The notes beneath the pieces are model-generated. The model was not told the DNA's origin. It ran no database searches and saw only the letters and a list, made by a program, of their open reading frames with translations. Below, piece by piece: positions 44,689-57,238 of a stretch of 64,000 nucleotides of DNA. Origin of the DNA: Paenibacillus antri. Its GTDB lineage: Bacteria; Bacillota; Bacilli; Paenibacillales; YIM-B00363. The translations under genes and the position numbers were made by a program. The stretch's first letter is position 1; the number at the start of each line of letters is the position of its first letter. The DNA lies in NCBI RefSeq assembly GCF_005765165.1, contig NZ_VCIW01000007.1:236189-300188 (forward strand), in the 5' to 3' direction.

Positions 44689-46101
44689 ATGGAAGCTAAC
44701 GGCTTAACGGTATCGATCCCGGAGCATCGGCTGCCGGTCTCGTACGCGCCGGACGTCGTCGTCGTCGGAGGCGGCGCCTCGGGGGTGGCGGCGGCGATCG
44801 CGGCCGCGCGCAACGGGGCGAAGACGCTCCTCCTCGAGCAGCGCGGATACTTGGGCGGCATGGGCACCTCCGCTTTGGTGCCGGCGTTCTGCCCGTTCAC
44901 GGACGGCGAGAAGCCGGTCGTTCGCGGCATCGGCCTCGACCTGATGGAACGCATGAAGGCGGCATCGGGCGAAGACTATCTCCGCATGCATCGAGATCGG
45001 CTCGATTGGGTTCCGATCGACGTCGAAATCTTGAAGCGCGTGTATGACGACGCCGTGCTGGAGAGCGGAGCGGATCTGCTGTTCCACAGCTTCGTCGATC
45101 AAGTGCTGCTCGCGGACGACGGCCGGTCGATCTCCGGCATCGTCGTCGGCAACAAGTCGGGTCGCTCCGTCGTGCAGGCGAAGCTGTACATCGACGCGAG
45201 CGGCGACGCGGATCTCGCGGCGCTCTCCGGCGTGCCGTTCCACATCGGCGGCGAATCGGGCGAGCTGCAGCCCGGCACGATGTGTTATCTCGTCTGCAAC
45301 GTCGATAAAGCGAGATACGACCGCTTCTTGGCGGAGACGGGACAGGGCAACCAGATGCCGGACACGGTGCAGGAGGCGCAGCGCAACGGCGACCTGCCGG
45401 AGGGACGCAAGCGCATCTCGGGCCTCGCGTGGCTGTCGAACTCGGTCGCCGGCTTCAACTTCGGGCATGTGTTCGGCATCGACGGCACGAAGGCCGAGGA
45501 TTTGACGCGCGCGGCCGTCGAAGGGCGGCGGCTCATCGAGATGCAAATGCGATTCCTCCGCAAGTACGTGCCCGGCTTCGAGAACGCGCATCTCGTGCAC
45601 TCCGGCGATCAGATCGGCATTCGGGAGACGCGGCGCATCGTCGGGGATTATACGCTGGTCGTCGACGACTTCCTCTCGATGCGCACCTTCGAGGACGATA
45701 TCGCCCGCAACGCGTACTTCATCGACATTCATCTGGCGAACGCGCAGAGCGCGATGGCGATCAAGCATCTGCCGAAGGGCGAGTCGCATGGGGTGCCGTA
45801 CCGCTGCATGCTGCCGCAGGGCAAGTCGAACCTGATCGTCGCGGGACGGTCCGTCTCCTCCGATCGTCCGGTGCAAGGCTCGCTGCGCGTCATGCCGAAC
45901 TGCTTCGCCATGGGGCAGGCGGCCGGCACGGCGGCGGCGATGGCCGCCGCGGAGGGGCGGGATTTCCGCGGCGTCGAAGTGAAGCGGCTGCAGCGGCTGC
46001 TCGTCGAACAAGGCGCATGGCTGGGCGACGGGAAGCGCGCCGGCGACGTCGTCGCGAGCGGCGGCGGACCGCTCGTCTACGAGGAAGAGAACGACGGATA
46101 A
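44689..46101 (+). CDS. FAD-dependent oxidoreductase (FAD_oxidored type)
   Basis: A protein of 470 residues, ATG 44689 after GAGAGGAAG. The FAD Rossmann loop is DVVVVGGGASGVAAAIAAAR near residues 20-40, with LLEQRGYLGGMGT following. In the middle lie YIDASGDADLAALSGVPF and IRETRRIVGDYTL, and near the end a second FAD contact, IVAGRSVSSDRPVQGSLRVM. This family often stands in sugar operons of Paenibacillus, but the substrate is unknown. It is 69 bp behind the binding protein and probably in the same unit. Confidence 0.85.
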   Translation: MEANGLTVSIPEHRLPVSYAPDVVVVGGGASGVAAAIAAARNGAKTLLLEQRGYLGGMGTSALVPAFCPFTDGEKPVVRGIGLDLMERMKAASGEDYLRMHRDRLDWVPIDVEILKRVYDDAVLESGADLLFHSFVDQVLLADDGRSISGIVVGNKSGRSVVQAKLYIDASGDADLAALSGVPFHIGGESGELQPGTMCYLVCNVDKARYDRFLAETGQGNQMPDTVQEAQRNGDLPEGRKRISGLAWLSNSVAGFNFGHVFGIDGTKAEDLTRAAVEGRRLIEMQMRFLRKYVPGFENAHLVHSGDQIGIRETRRIVGDYTLVVDDFLSMRTFEDDIARNAYFIDIHLANAQSAMAIKHLPKGESHGVPYRCMLPQGKSNLIVAGRSVSSDRPVQGSLRVMPNCFAMGQAAGTAAAMAAAEGRDFRGVEVKRLQRLLVEQGAWLGDGKRAGDVVASGGGPLVYEEENDG

Positions 46102-46146
46102 CCTCGCGCAGGAGCCAATGCGGTCTTTCGGAACAGAATGAAACGG

Positions 46147-46175
46147 TTGACACTTTCTTCCTACGCGTGTACAGT
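46147..46175 (+). promoter_or_regulatory. Promoter of the thiamine operon
   Basis: -35 TTGACA (46147-46152) and -10 TACAGT (46170-46175), 17 bp apart, place the transcript start some 8 bp before the riboswitch. Confidence 0.75.
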
Positions 46176-46187
46176 AGATCCTAGAAT

Positions 46188-46276
46188 TCCACTAGGGGCG
46201 CCCGCGAGGGCTGAGATAAGGCGATGCCTTGGTCCCTTTGAACCTGATCTGGGTCATGCCAGCGTAGGAAAGTGGA
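46188..46276 (+). ncRNA. TPP riboswitch (THI element)
   Basis: All hallmarks are present in order: the P1 strand CCACTAGGGGCGCC, GGGCTGAGAT, CCCTTTGAACCTGATCTGGG, TCATGCCAGCGTAGGAAAGTGG closing P1. It senses thiamine diphosphate and controls the downstream operon. Confidence 0.96.
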
Positions 46277-46380
46277 CCAATGCGCGTGAACTAGCTGCTG
46301 CCGGGGCGTACGTGCGGGCTGATGCCTGCCGTCGACGCGAGCGGAGGCGTGCGACGGGCTCCGGGGGAACGTCCCTGTGA

Positions 46381-49431
<3,051 letters not shown>

Positions 49432-49435
<4 letters not shown>

Positions 49436-50295
49436 AGCGGCTCGTCGATTGCAAGCTGTATGTCATTACGGGGGAAGCGTATCATCCGGGCCGGGAGCAA
49501 CTCGAGGTGATGGAGGCGGCGATCCGGGGCGGCGCGGACATCGTGCAGCTTCGGGATAAGACGTCGAACCGCGCGGCGCTGCTCGCCAAGGCGAAGGCGC
49601 TGCGGGCGCTGACTCGCCGCTTAGGCGCGCTATTCGTCGTCAACGACGATCTGGAGGTAGCGCTCGAGGCCGAGGCGGACGGGGTCCATCTCGGGCAGGA
49701 CGATCTGGCGATCGGCGAAGCCCGGCGTCTGGCGGGGAGCCGCCTGCTGATCGGCATCTCGACGCACAACCTTGCTCAGGCGTTGGAGGCGGAACGGGCG
49801 GGCGCGGACTATATCGGCGTAGGCCCGGTCTACCCGACCCCGACGAAGCCGGGCCGTCCGCCCGTGACGACGTCGTACGTGGCCGAAGCGGCCGCGCGGA
49901 TTCGGATTCCGTTCTTCGCGATCGGCGGCATCTCGCCCGAGACGGCGGACGACGTGTTGGCCGCGGGCGCGCGGCGGCTGTGCGCCGTCTCCGCCGTCGT
50001 CGGCAGCGCCGATCCGGCGGGCGTATGCCGGGCGTTGAAGCGGCATATCGCCGAGTGGGAGGCGCGGGACGCCGGCGGGGAGCCGGAGGCGGAGGGCGTG
50101 CGGGTGACCGTGAACGGCCGAGACGTCGCGGTGCGGTCCGTCACGCTGCGAGCGCTGGCCGAGTCGCTCGGGCTCGACTCCATGCGCGTCATGGCGGAGC
50201 GGAACGGCGAGGCGGTGCCGCGCGCGGACTGGGCGCAGGTCGCGATCCGGGACGGCGATCGGATCGAATTCGTGCATTTCGTCGGGGGAGGGTGA
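49432..50295 (+). CDS. thiE-thiS: Thiamine phosphate synthase fused to sulfur carrier ThiS
   Basis: A protein of 287 residues; TTG 49432 overlaps the thiF stop by 4 bp and lies behind AAGGAGGAGAGG. Residues 1-205 are ThiE (IVQLRDKTSNRAAL, FVVNDDLEVALEAEADGVHL, GQDDLAIGEARRL, DYIGVGPVYPTPTKPG, FFAIGGISPET). A short acidic linker follows. Residues 223-287 are a complete ThiS (VRVTVNGRDV, LRALAESLGL, AERNGEAVPRADWAQ, DGDRIEFVHFVGGG) with the essential Gly-Gly end. There is no stop between them, so the phosphate synthase and the carrier are one chain. The ThiS half would feed sulfur to ThiG, encoded next. Confidence 0.93.
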
Positions 50296-50300
50296 CCGGG

Positions 50301-51119
50301 ATGAAGGAAGCGAACGGGAACGCGCCGTTCACGATCGGCGGCGTAACGCTGCGGTCGCGGCTGTTTCTCGGGACGGGGCGGTACCCGAGTCCGGCCGTGC
50401 TGCGGCGGGCGCTCGAAGCGTCGGGGGCGCATGTCCTCACCTTCGCCGTCCGGCGGGTCGATCTGGAGGCGCCGCGGGAGGACGATCCGACCTTGCGGCT
50501 GACGGAGGACAAGGACTTCGTGTATTTGCCGAATACGTCGGGATCGTCGACGGCGGACGAAGCGGTGCGCCTCGCGCGGCTCGCCCGCGAGGCCGGACTC
50601 GGCAGCTGGGTCAAGGTCGAGATCAGCGTTCATCCGCGGCTGCTGCTGCCCGACCCGGTCGAGACGCTGAAGGCGACGGAGCGGCTCGTTCGGGAAGGGT
50701 TTACGGTGCTGCCGTATACGTCGGACGATCCGATGCTGTGCGCGCGGCTCGCGGAAGCGGGGGCGGCCGCCGTCATGCCCGGCGGCTCCCCGATCGGGAC
50801 GGGGCTGGGCATTCTGAATCCGTACCATCTAAGCTGGATCGCGGAAGAATGCCCCGTCCCGGTCATTGTCGACGCCGGCTTAGGCTCGGCGGCGGACGCG
50901 GCGCAGGCGATGGAGCTCGGAGCGGACGGCATCCTCGTGAATACGCCCGTCGCGTTGGCTCGCGACCCGGTGGCGATGGCCGAGGCGATGCGGCTCGGCG
51001 TCGAAGCGGGGCTGCTGTCGAGGCGCGCGGGGCGCATCCCGCGGAAGCCGTACGCATCGGCCAGCAGCGCGGCGGACGGCGGGCTGTTCCCCGCCGCGCC
51101 CGGAGGGGGCGCCGGATGA
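50301..51119 (+). CDS. thiG: Thiazole synthase ThiG
   Basis: A protein of 272 residues; ATG 50301 lies 8 nt after GGGGGAGGG (GTG 50292 overlaps the previous stop and is less likely). It begins FTIGGVTLRSRLFLGTGRYP, and the Schiff-base Lys105 lies in GSWVK105VEIS. VMPGGSPIGTGLGI and VDAGLGSAADAAQAMELGAD complete the barrel. It condenses deoxyxylulose 5-phosphate, dehydroglycine and ThiS thiocarboxylate into the thiazole. The C-terminus has a short Gly/Ala tail. Confidence 0.96.
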   Translation: MKEANGNAPFTIGGVTLRSRLFLGTGRYPSPAVLRRALEASGAHVLTFAVRRVDLEAPREDDPTLRLTEDKDFVYLPNTSGSSTADEAVRLARLAREAGLGSWVKVEISVHPRLLLPDPVETLKATERLVREGFTVLPYTSDDPMLCARLAEAGAAAVMPGGSPIGTGLGILNPYHLSWIAEECPVPVIVDAGLGSAADAAQAMELGADGILVNTPVALARDPVAMAEAMRLGVEAGLLSRRAGRIPRKPYASASSAADGGLFPAAPGGGAG

Positions 51120-52312
51120 GCGGCCGCACGGTCGTCGTGCTCGGCGGCGGCATCGTCGGGCTGGCGTGCGCCTACGAGGCGCTCGGGCGGGGCTGGCGCG
51201 CGATCGTGATCGACGCCGGTCCGATCGGCGGCCAAGCGTCGAGCGCCGCCGCCGGCATGCTGGCGCCGTATTCGGAGAACGGCGAGGCGCCGGACGCGTT
51301 CTTCCAGCTCTGTCGCCGCAGCTTCGCGTCGTATCCGGCGTGGGTGCAAGACATCGAGGAGACGTCGCGCCGGCGCGTCGGCTTCGTCCGTTCGGGCAGC
51401 CTGCATGTCGCTCGCCGGGAAGCCGATCGGCTGCCGCTGTTAGGCCGCTTGCGTTGGCAGACGGACCAAGGCGCCCGGCTCGAGTGGGTGGAAGCGGAAG
51501 CGTTGCCCCGGCTGGAGCCGGCGTTGGCACCCGGGCAGGCGGGGGCGCTCTATTGCCCGGAGGAGGCGCATGTGCAGGCGCCGCTCCTCGTGCAGGCGCT
51601 TGCCGAAGCGGTGCTGCGCCGAGGGGGGCGGCTCGTCCCGTCGGCCGGCCGCCTGCTGACGCTGGAGCGGGCCGGCGAATCGGGAGGCGGCGTTCGGGTC
51701 GAATTCGCGAACGCCGGGACGTTCGCCGGCGACCGGCTATGCTGCTGCCTCGGCTCCTGGAGCGAGGAGCTCGAGCCGAGGATCGGACTGCGTCTTCCCG
51801 TGCATCCGATCCGGGGGCAGATTTGCGCGTACGCCCCGCGCCCCGTCGAGCTCCGGCATATCGTCTTCAGCCCGCTCGCGTATTGGGTGCCGAAGCCGGA
51901 CGGTTCCCTCGTCTGCGGCGCGTCCGAGGACGAGGCGGGCTTCGACCGGTCGGTAACGCCGGGCGGCATCGGGCGGCTCGCGCGCGCCGGGGAACGGCTG
52001 CTCCCCGGCCTGCAGGGAGCGGCCCCGTCCCGCAGCTGGGCAGGGCTGCGGCCCGCCACGCTGGACGGCCGCCCCTTGATCGGCGCCGTCCCCGGCCGGG
52101 ACGGCATGTACCTGGCCTGCGGGCATTACCGCAACGGCATTCTGCTGAGCCCGGCGACGGCGGCGGCGTTCGGGCGTTGGCTCGACGACGAAGAGGCGTC
52201 CGGAGGCGAGGAAAGCGCAAGCGGCGGGGGGACGTATGCCGACATGTCCGCCTTCCGCCCGGACCGGTTCGGCGCCGGGACGCACGCGTGCAGGGAAGGA
52301 GCCGCGTTATGA
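51116..52312 (+). CDS. thiO: Glycine oxidase ThiO
   Basis: A protein of 398 residues; ATG 51116 overlaps the thiG stop (ATGA). The FAD loop is VVVLGGGIVGLACAYEALGRG, with SSAAAGMLAPYSE following. FSPLAYWVPKPDGSLVCG and WAGLRPATLDGRPLIGAVP lie in the C-terminal half, and GHYRNGILLSPATA gives the last flavin contact. It oxidises glycine to dehydroglycine for ThiG, using O2, so this is the aerobic version of the pathway. The final 30 residues are a low-complexity tail. Confidence 0.94.
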   Translation: MSGRTVVVLGGGIVGLACAYEALGRGWRAIVIDAGPIGGQASSAAAGMLAPYSENGEAPDAFFQLCRRSFASYPAWVQDIEETSRRRVGFVRSGSLHVARREADRLPLLGRLRWQTDQGARLEWVEAEALPRLEPALAPGQAGALYCPEEAHVQAPLLVQALAEAVLRRGGRLVPSAGRLLTLERAGESGGGVRVEFANAGTFAGDRLCCCLGSWSEELEPRIGLRLPVHPIRGQICAYAPRPVELRHIVFSPLAYWVPKPDGSLVCGASEDEAGFDRSVTPGGIGRLARAGERLLPGLQGAAPSRSWAGLRPATLDGRPLIGAVPGRDGMYLACGHYRNGILLSPATAAAFGRWLDDEEASGGEESASGGGTYADMSAFRPDRFGAGTHACREGAAL

Positions 52313-53169
52313 CCGATTCGCGCGGCGGACGCGCCGCCCCGCCGCGGGCGCTGACGATCGCGGGCTCGGATTCGGGCGGCGGCGCAGGCATTCAAGGCGA
52401 TCTGAAGACGTTCCAAGAGCTGGGGGTGCACGGCATGAGCGTCGTAACGGCGATCACCGCCCAGAACAGCCTCGGCGTCCAACGCATCGCGCCGGTGGCG
52501 CCGGAGCTGATCGAAGCGCAGCTCGACAGCGTGCTCGGGGATATCGGCGCGGACGCCGTCAAGACGGGCATGCTGCCGACGCCGGAGTCGGTCGCCGCGG
52601 CCGCGGCGGCGGTTCGGCGGTACGGCTTGGAGCGGCTTGTCGTCGATCCGGTACGGACGGCCAAGGACGGTCGCCGTCTCATGGCGGGGGAAGCGTTCGA
52701 AGCGCTGGCCGAGCTGCTGCTGCCGCTCGCGGAGCTGGCGACGCCGAACGTTCCCGAGGCGGCGGCGCTGCTGGGGGTGCCCGAACGGGACATCCGCACG
52801 GTGGACGAGCGGGTCGACGCGGCGAAGGCGCTGCTGTCGTTCGGCTCCCGCCACGTTCTGCTGAAGGGCGGACACGCCGAGGGCGACGAGTGTCTCGATA
52901 TTCTCGTCGCAGCAAGCGACGGCGGCCGCCGCCCGGCGCTGCTGGGCGGCCCGCGGCTGGCTCGACGGCACACGCACGGTACCGGCTGCGCGCTGTCGTC
53001 CGCCGTCTGCGCGGCGCTGGCCGGGGGAGCGGCGGCGGAAGCGGCGTGCCGCGAGGCGAAGGCGTTCGTCGCGGCCGCGATCGCGGGGAGCTATCCGACC
53101 GGCGCGGGCGTCGGCAGTCTGCGGCACGAGGCATGGCGAGCCGGCGGCGCCTTCGACGGCAGAAGGTAA
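52309..53169 (+). CDS. thiD: Hydroxymethylpyrimidine (phosphate) kinase ThiD
   Basis: A protein of 286 residues; ATG 52309 overlaps the thiO stop by 4 bp, with AGGGAAGGAG upstream. It carries ALTIAGSDSGGGAGIQGDLK, VVTAITAQNSLGV, AVKTGMLP, TPNVPEAAALLG and the anion-hole HTHGTGCALSSAV. It phosphorylates HMP-P to HMP-PP, the substrate of the ThiE domain. The usual DPVM near residue 110 reads DPVRTAKDG here. It is the last gene of the operon before a terminator. Confidence 0.95.
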   Translation: MTDSRGGRAAPPRALTIAGSDSGGGAGIQGDLKTFQELGVHGMSVVTAITAQNSLGVQRIAPVAPELIEAQLDSVLGDIGADAVKTGMLPTPESVAAAAAAVRRYGLERLVVDPVRTAKDGRRLMAGEAFEALAELLLPLAELATPNVPEAAALLGVPERDIRTVDERVDAAKALLSFGSRHVLLKGGHAEGDECLDILVAASDGGRRPALLGGPRLARRHTHGTGCALSSAVCAALAGGAAAEAACREAKAFVAAAIAGSYPTGAGVGSLRHEAWRAGGAFDGRR

Positions 53170-53197
53170 GCGACGAACGCTTATAGGTACCCAACGC

Positions 53198-53240
53198 AAA
53201 AACCGCTTCCCCTCTCGCAAGAGGGAAGCGGCTTTATTTA
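53198..53240. terminator. Bidirectional terminator between thiD and the SleB-like gene
   Basis: A strong stem with arms AACCGCTTCC and GGAAGCGG-CTT is flanked by A-rich and T-rich sides, serving both convergent genes. Confidence 0.8.
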
Positions 53241-53824
53241 TAAAACGTATGATCTCCGATTTTCACCGTCTTCTTCGCTTTCGGATTCGGGTGATGGTCG
53301 GCGATATCCATATTCGCGAAGTAAATCGCGCCGTTCGTCGGGTCTTTCCCGTGCAGCGCTTCTTCGGCCGCCTGATAGGCCGAATCGACCGGCTCTTTAT
53401 GAATCGTACCGTTGCTGACCGGCTGGAACTGCCCCTTGGAATAGATGACCTCTTCGATCGAATCCCCGAAGCCTTCTTCTTCCACACGGTTCAAGACGAC
53501 CGCGGCAACCGCCACTTGCCCTTTATACGGCTCGTTTTTCGCTTCCGCGCTTACGATTCGCGCAAGCAATTCGACCTCTTCGGACGACACGTCCGATGGT
53601 TCGGACGACACGCTCGGTGGTCCGGCCGCGACGTTCGCCGTCGTCGGGTTATCCGCCGACTCTAACGCCCCTGCCTCCTGACCGCTTTCCGTTCGAATCG
53701 CTTCAACACTCGAGACTGGATGCTGAACCGGATTCTCATACCCTGTAGATTGTTCATTATTCGCCACTACAAGGGCGTTGGAAAGGATCAAGGCCAGCAG
53801 GGTCAACACTGCTGCTTGGTTCAC
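53234..53824 (-). CDS. SleB/CwlJ-type cell wall hydrolase (Hydrolase_2)
   Basis: A protein of 196 residues on the minus strand. It has a signal peptide (AAVLTLLALILSNALVVA), a Ser/Pro-rich linker of ~60 residues and a C-terminal Hydrolase_2 domain (LLARIVSAEAKNEPYKGQVA, AAVVLNRVEEEGFGD, YSKGQFQPVSNG, IYFANMDIADHH). The E in SAEA is the likely catalytic residue. It is a lytic transglycosylase-like enzyme of the spore cortex or cell wall. Confidence 0.9.
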   Translation of the reverse strand: MNQAAVLTLLALILSNALVVANNEQSTGYENPVQHPVSSVEAIRTESGQEAGALESADNPTTANVAAGPPSVSSEPSDVSSEEVELLARIVSAEAKNEPYKGQVAVAAVVLNRVEEEGFGDSIEEVIYSKGQFQPVSNGTIHKEPVDSAYQAAEEALHGKDPTNGAIYFANMDIADHHPNPKAKKTVKIGDHTFYK

Positions 53825-53955
53825 TTTCTCACCGTCCTATTCGTTTTGAAAAGACCTTCTCTAAGAGTAGGATTTACATTTCATCAGCCCATTGTACCGA
53901 ATCCGAAGCGGCATTTCCTTATGAAAATGCAGGGGGCTGCGGAAATATTCGGATA

Positions 53956-54975
53956 TCAGCGCAGCAGTTGTTGACGGTCCGTCGAGAGCGGGGGCTGCTC
54001 GAGCCAGCCCCGATCGACGACGATATCGAAGGTGTCTTTCGCGTACAGCATGACCTCGCCGATGATTTTACTGTAATGCGCGATGAGGTCGGCTCTCATG
54101 GATAAAGCCATGGCATGCGAGATGAGTACGATATCGACCGCGTTCAGGATATTGATCATCGCCATAATGAGTTTATCCGAGAAGGGAGAGGTCGTCGATT
54201 CGGTCACTTCCATGCCTACGGTTACCGTACCGAGCAATTCCTCGTCCATTAACAATTTGTTAAACAGCTCTACCTGCTTCTCGCTTATTTTTTTTCCGCG
54301 AAGGATATGGCGCTGAAGCTCCTTGTCCTGCATGACCTGCGCGAATCCGAGCATCACGAGAACCGCGAAGTAATTTCTTTCGATGTTGAAGAAGATTTCC
54401 GACAGCTCGATGGCGTTTAAGGGACGTTTATCCCCCATAATCCCGTCAAGAAATGTTGTTTTCCGAACGTATTCCACTTGATTCGGATAATTCATTTTCG
54501 GCGGGCGATCGTAGAGGCCTTTCTCCAGCTGCAGCTTCACGGCTTGCCCGAACAACTCGGTCGAGGTATGCAGGCATTCGTTAAAGAAGTCCAGCACGTC
54601 TAACCTTACGTTATTCGAGGAGGTGAACGCGTAATTAATCATTCCCATTCGGTTCGCCATGTAGATAAAGCTGAGCGCGAACGCGTCATGGAACAGCGGA
54701 GGAGCGGACAAATTCACGTCCTTGTCCGTGAAGCCGTCGGGGATCGGGAAGTTTTCTTTCGAGAATATCGATCGGATCCGATCCAACCGTTGTTGCGAAA
54801 TGTGCAGCGCCTTCTGCGCCATAGGCAGGATATCGCCGTCCTGCAGATGGTGTATGAAATACGTAAGGAAACAAACGGTCATGCTCTCCTGCATGTAAAT
54901 GCTCCAGAGTCCGCCGATTTCCGTGCTGCTTAACTCGATGTTGGTCGGCTTTACGTGCGGCTGCGGCTGCGTCAT
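53956..54975 (-). CDS. DUF3231 family protein
   Basis: A protein of 339 residues; ATG 54975 after GGAGGAA. It consists of two similar all-helical halves of ~165 residues (LSSTEIGGLWSIYMQESMTV and LNAIELSEIFFNIERNYFAV begin related segments). This matches DUF3231, a family widespread in spore-forming Bacillales and distantly like ferritin or CotF folds. Its role is not known. It ends about 130 bp from the SleB-like gene and follows brnQ on the same strand. Confidence 0.82.
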   Translation of the reverse strand: MTQPQPHVKPTNIELSSTEIGGLWSIYMQESMTVCFLTYFIHHLQDGDILPMAQKALHISQQRLDRIRSIFSKENFPIPDGFTDKDVNLSAPPLFHDAFALSFIYMANRMGMINYAFTSSNNVRLDVLDFFNECLHTSTELFGQAVKLQLEKGLYDRPPKMNYPNQVEYVRKTTFLDGIMGDKRPLNAIELSEIFFNIERNYFAVLVMLGFAQVMQDKELQRHILRGKKISEKQVELFNKLLMDEELLGTVTVGMEVTESTTSPFSDKLIMAMINILNAVDIVLISHAMALSMRADLIAHYSKIIGEVMLYAKDTFDIVVDRGWLEQPPLSTDRQQLLR

Positions 54976-55030
54976 TCCGTTATTCCTCCACAGGTGCGTC
55001 TCATACCTTCAGGATTTCCATGTTGGCCCG

Positions 55031-56353
55031 TTACGATTCCGCCGGTCGGGTCTTGGGCCATAACAAGCCAAGGAGCGCTCCGGCGCAAGCCGGAAGCACC
55101 CAACCTAAGCCGATATCATACAGCGGCAGCGACTGGGTAAACCAGACGTGAAGCCATTCGATCCGGAGGGGAGTGCCGGCTAGTCCGCTGACCAGGCTGA
55201 CGATGAACGTCAACAGCAAACACCATCCATATACGCTTCGTTTGCCTTGAAACCGATCATGCGCGAACGTTAAGAGGATGAGCGCGATGGCCAGCGGGTA
55301 TAGGATCGTTAAGACAGGCACGGAAAACGAAATTAACTTCTCCAAGCCCGCATTCGCGATCAGGGCGCTCGCCGCGGTCAGGATCACGCAGATGCGTCGG
55401 TAAGACATTTTCGGAAACAGGGTATGAAAGTAGCTGCTGCACGAGGTGGCGAGGCCGATGCTCGTCGTGAGACAAGCGAGCAGCACGATAACGCCGAGCA
55501 CCGCGCCGCCGAACGTGCCGAAATAATAGTCGGCCGTTCGCTGCAGCACTTCGCCGCCGTTGCCCAGGCGACCGAAAGCGGAGACGCTGCCTGCGCCGAT
55601 AAACGCGAGCGCCGTATAGATAAGGCCGAGAATCGCGGCCGAAATCGCCGAAGCCTGGAAGCAGACGAGCAGCGTATGGCGGCGACGGACGGCTCCCTTC
55701 GCTCGAATCGCGTCGATGACGAGAATGCCGAAGACGAGGGCCGCGAGCGTATCCATCGTTAAGTATCCCTCTTGAAAGCCGTTGAAGAAAGCGTGCGCGC
55801 TGTAATCGCCTAACGGTTGCTGCGGCGGTCCGAGGGGAGCGGCGACGGCGGCGAACGCCAACAGGGCGATCAGGATGATGAGCGCAGGCGTCAATCCTTT
55901 GCCTACGATATCGATGATTTTCGCCGGGCGTAAAGAGAAGAGAAGGGTCACCCCGAAAAATATAATCGTAAACGCCGCCGCAAGCAGCGGGTCGTGCTGA
56001 GCTCCGATAAAAGGTTTCAATCCGATTTCATAGGACACGCTGCCGGTTCTCGGCATGGCGAACAAAGGCCCGATCGTTAGGTATAGCATCGTTGTGAAGC
56101 CGATCCCGAACCAAGGATGGACGCGGCTCGTCAGGTCAAGCAAGTCCTTGGAGCCGGAGAAGCCGAACGCCAAGGTGCCGAGAATCGGAAGTCCGACCCC
56201 CGTTATTAAGAAGCCTAGATTGGCGAAGCCGTACTGATCGCCGGCTTGCTGCCCTAACATCGCCGGAAAGACGAGATTGCCCGCGCCGAAAAATAAAGCG
56301 AACAGCATGAAACCGATCGTTACCGTGTCTTTAAAGCGAATGTTGTCGTTCAT
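55031..56353 (-). CDS. brnQ: Branched-chain amino acid transport system II carrier (LIVCS family)
   Basis: A protein of 440 residues with about 12 hydrophobic segments. It begins TVTIGFMLFALFFGAGNLVF followed by PAMLGQQAG, the BrnQ signature. TMDTLAALVFGILVIDAIRAKG and GAVLGVIVLLACLTTSIGLA are also characteristic. It imports leucine, isoleucine and valine with Na+ or H+. ATG 56353 is preceded by a GGGAGAGACGCGAG stretch on its strand. Confidence 0.93.
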   Translation of the reverse strand: MNDNIRFKDTVTIGFMLFALFFGAGNLVFPAMLGQQAGDQYGFANLGFLITGVGLPILGTLAFGFSGSKDLLDLTSRVHPWFGIGFTTMLYLTIGPLFAMPRTGSVSYEIGLKPFIGAQHDPLLAAAFTIIFFGVTLLFSLRPAKIIDIVGKGLTPALIILIALLAFAAVAAPLGPPQQPLGDYSAHAFFNGFQEGYLTMDTLAALVFGILVIDAIRAKGAVRRRHTLLVCFQASAISAAILGLIYTALAFIGAGSVSAFGRLGNGGEVLQRTADYYFGTFGGAVLGVIVLLACLTTSIGLATSCSSYFHTLFPKMSYRRICVILTAASALIANAGLEKLISFSVPVLTILYPLAIALILLTFAHDRFQGKRSVYGWCLLLTFIVSLVSGLAGTPLRIEWLHVWFTQSLPLYDIGLGWVLPACAGALLGLLWPKTRPAES

Positions 56354-56487
56354 CTCGCGTCTCTCCCGTGTTTAACATGATGAAAAGACAGTATATCATT
56401 AAGATGCCCATTTCCCTATGCGAATGATGTAAAATGGAGGAATGGACGAGCGAAACGAACCTCCAATAGAAGAGGAAGGGTAACGCA

Positions 56488-57195
56488 ATGAATGTAGAAG
56501 AGGTCATGCAAGAGCTTGAGGCGCTCGGCAAGGAACGCCTTAAGAAGATGTACTTATCCAACGGCGCGCGCGAGCCGCTCTTCGGCGTGGCCACCGGCGC
56601 GATGAAGCCGATGGCGAAAAAAATCAAAATCGATCAAGCGTTGGCGGAGCGGCTTTACGCCACGGGGAATTACGACGCCATGTACTTCGCGGGCGTCATC
56701 GCGGACCCGAAAGCGATGACGGAAGCGGATTTCGACCGTTGGATGGACGGAGCATATTTCTACATGCTTTCCGATTACGTCGTCGCGGTCACGTTGGCGG
56801 AAGCCGACATTGCGCAGGCCGTAGCCGATCAGTGGATCGCCAGCGGCGAAGAGCTGCGCATGTCTGCGGGCTGGAGCTGTTATTGTTGGCTGCTGGGAAG
56901 CCGGCCGGACCGCGAATTTTCCGAAAGCAAGCTTGCCGGCATGCTGGATGAGGTGGAGCGGACGATTCACGATGCGCCCGAGCGGGCGAAATCCGCCATG
57001 AACAACTTCCTCTACACGGCAGCGCTCTCCTATTTGCCGCTACATGACAAGGCGGTCGCGACCGCCGAGGCCGTCGGCCCGGTCGAAATGAAGCGCGGCA
57101 AGAAAGACGTCAAGACGCTGAACGCTGCCGAAAGCATCCGCAAAGCGGTGGAAAAAGGGAGTCTCGGTTTCAAACGCAAATATGTAAGGTGTTAA
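56488..57195 (+). CDS. DNA alkylation repair (AlkD-like HEAT) family protein
   Basis: A protein of 235 residues, ATG 56488 after GAGGAAGGG. The N-terminus EEVMQELEALGKERLKKMYLSNG and GVATGAMKPMAKKI lead into HEAT-like helices (LYATGNYDAMYFAGVIADPK, WMDGAYFYMLSDYVV, AGWSCYCWLLGS). It belongs to the AlkD superfamily, but is of the shorter, divergent kind whose glycosylase activity is often unproven. Repair function is therefore tentative. Confidence 0.8.
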   Translation: MNVEEVMQELEALGKERLKKMYLSNGAREPLFGVATGAMKPMAKKIKIDQALAERLYATGNYDAMYFAGVIADPKAMTEADFDRWMDGAYFYMLSDYVVAVTLAEADIAQAVADQWIASGEELRMSAGWSCYCWLLGSRPDREFSESKLAGMLDEVERTIHDAPERAKSAMNNFLYTAALSYLPLHDKAVATAEAVGPVEMKRGKKDVKTLNAAESIRKAVEKGSLGFKRKYVRC

Positions 57196-57238
57196 AAAGC
57201 GGAAGGCATATCACTTCTTAGGAGCTGTCTCACGAACC

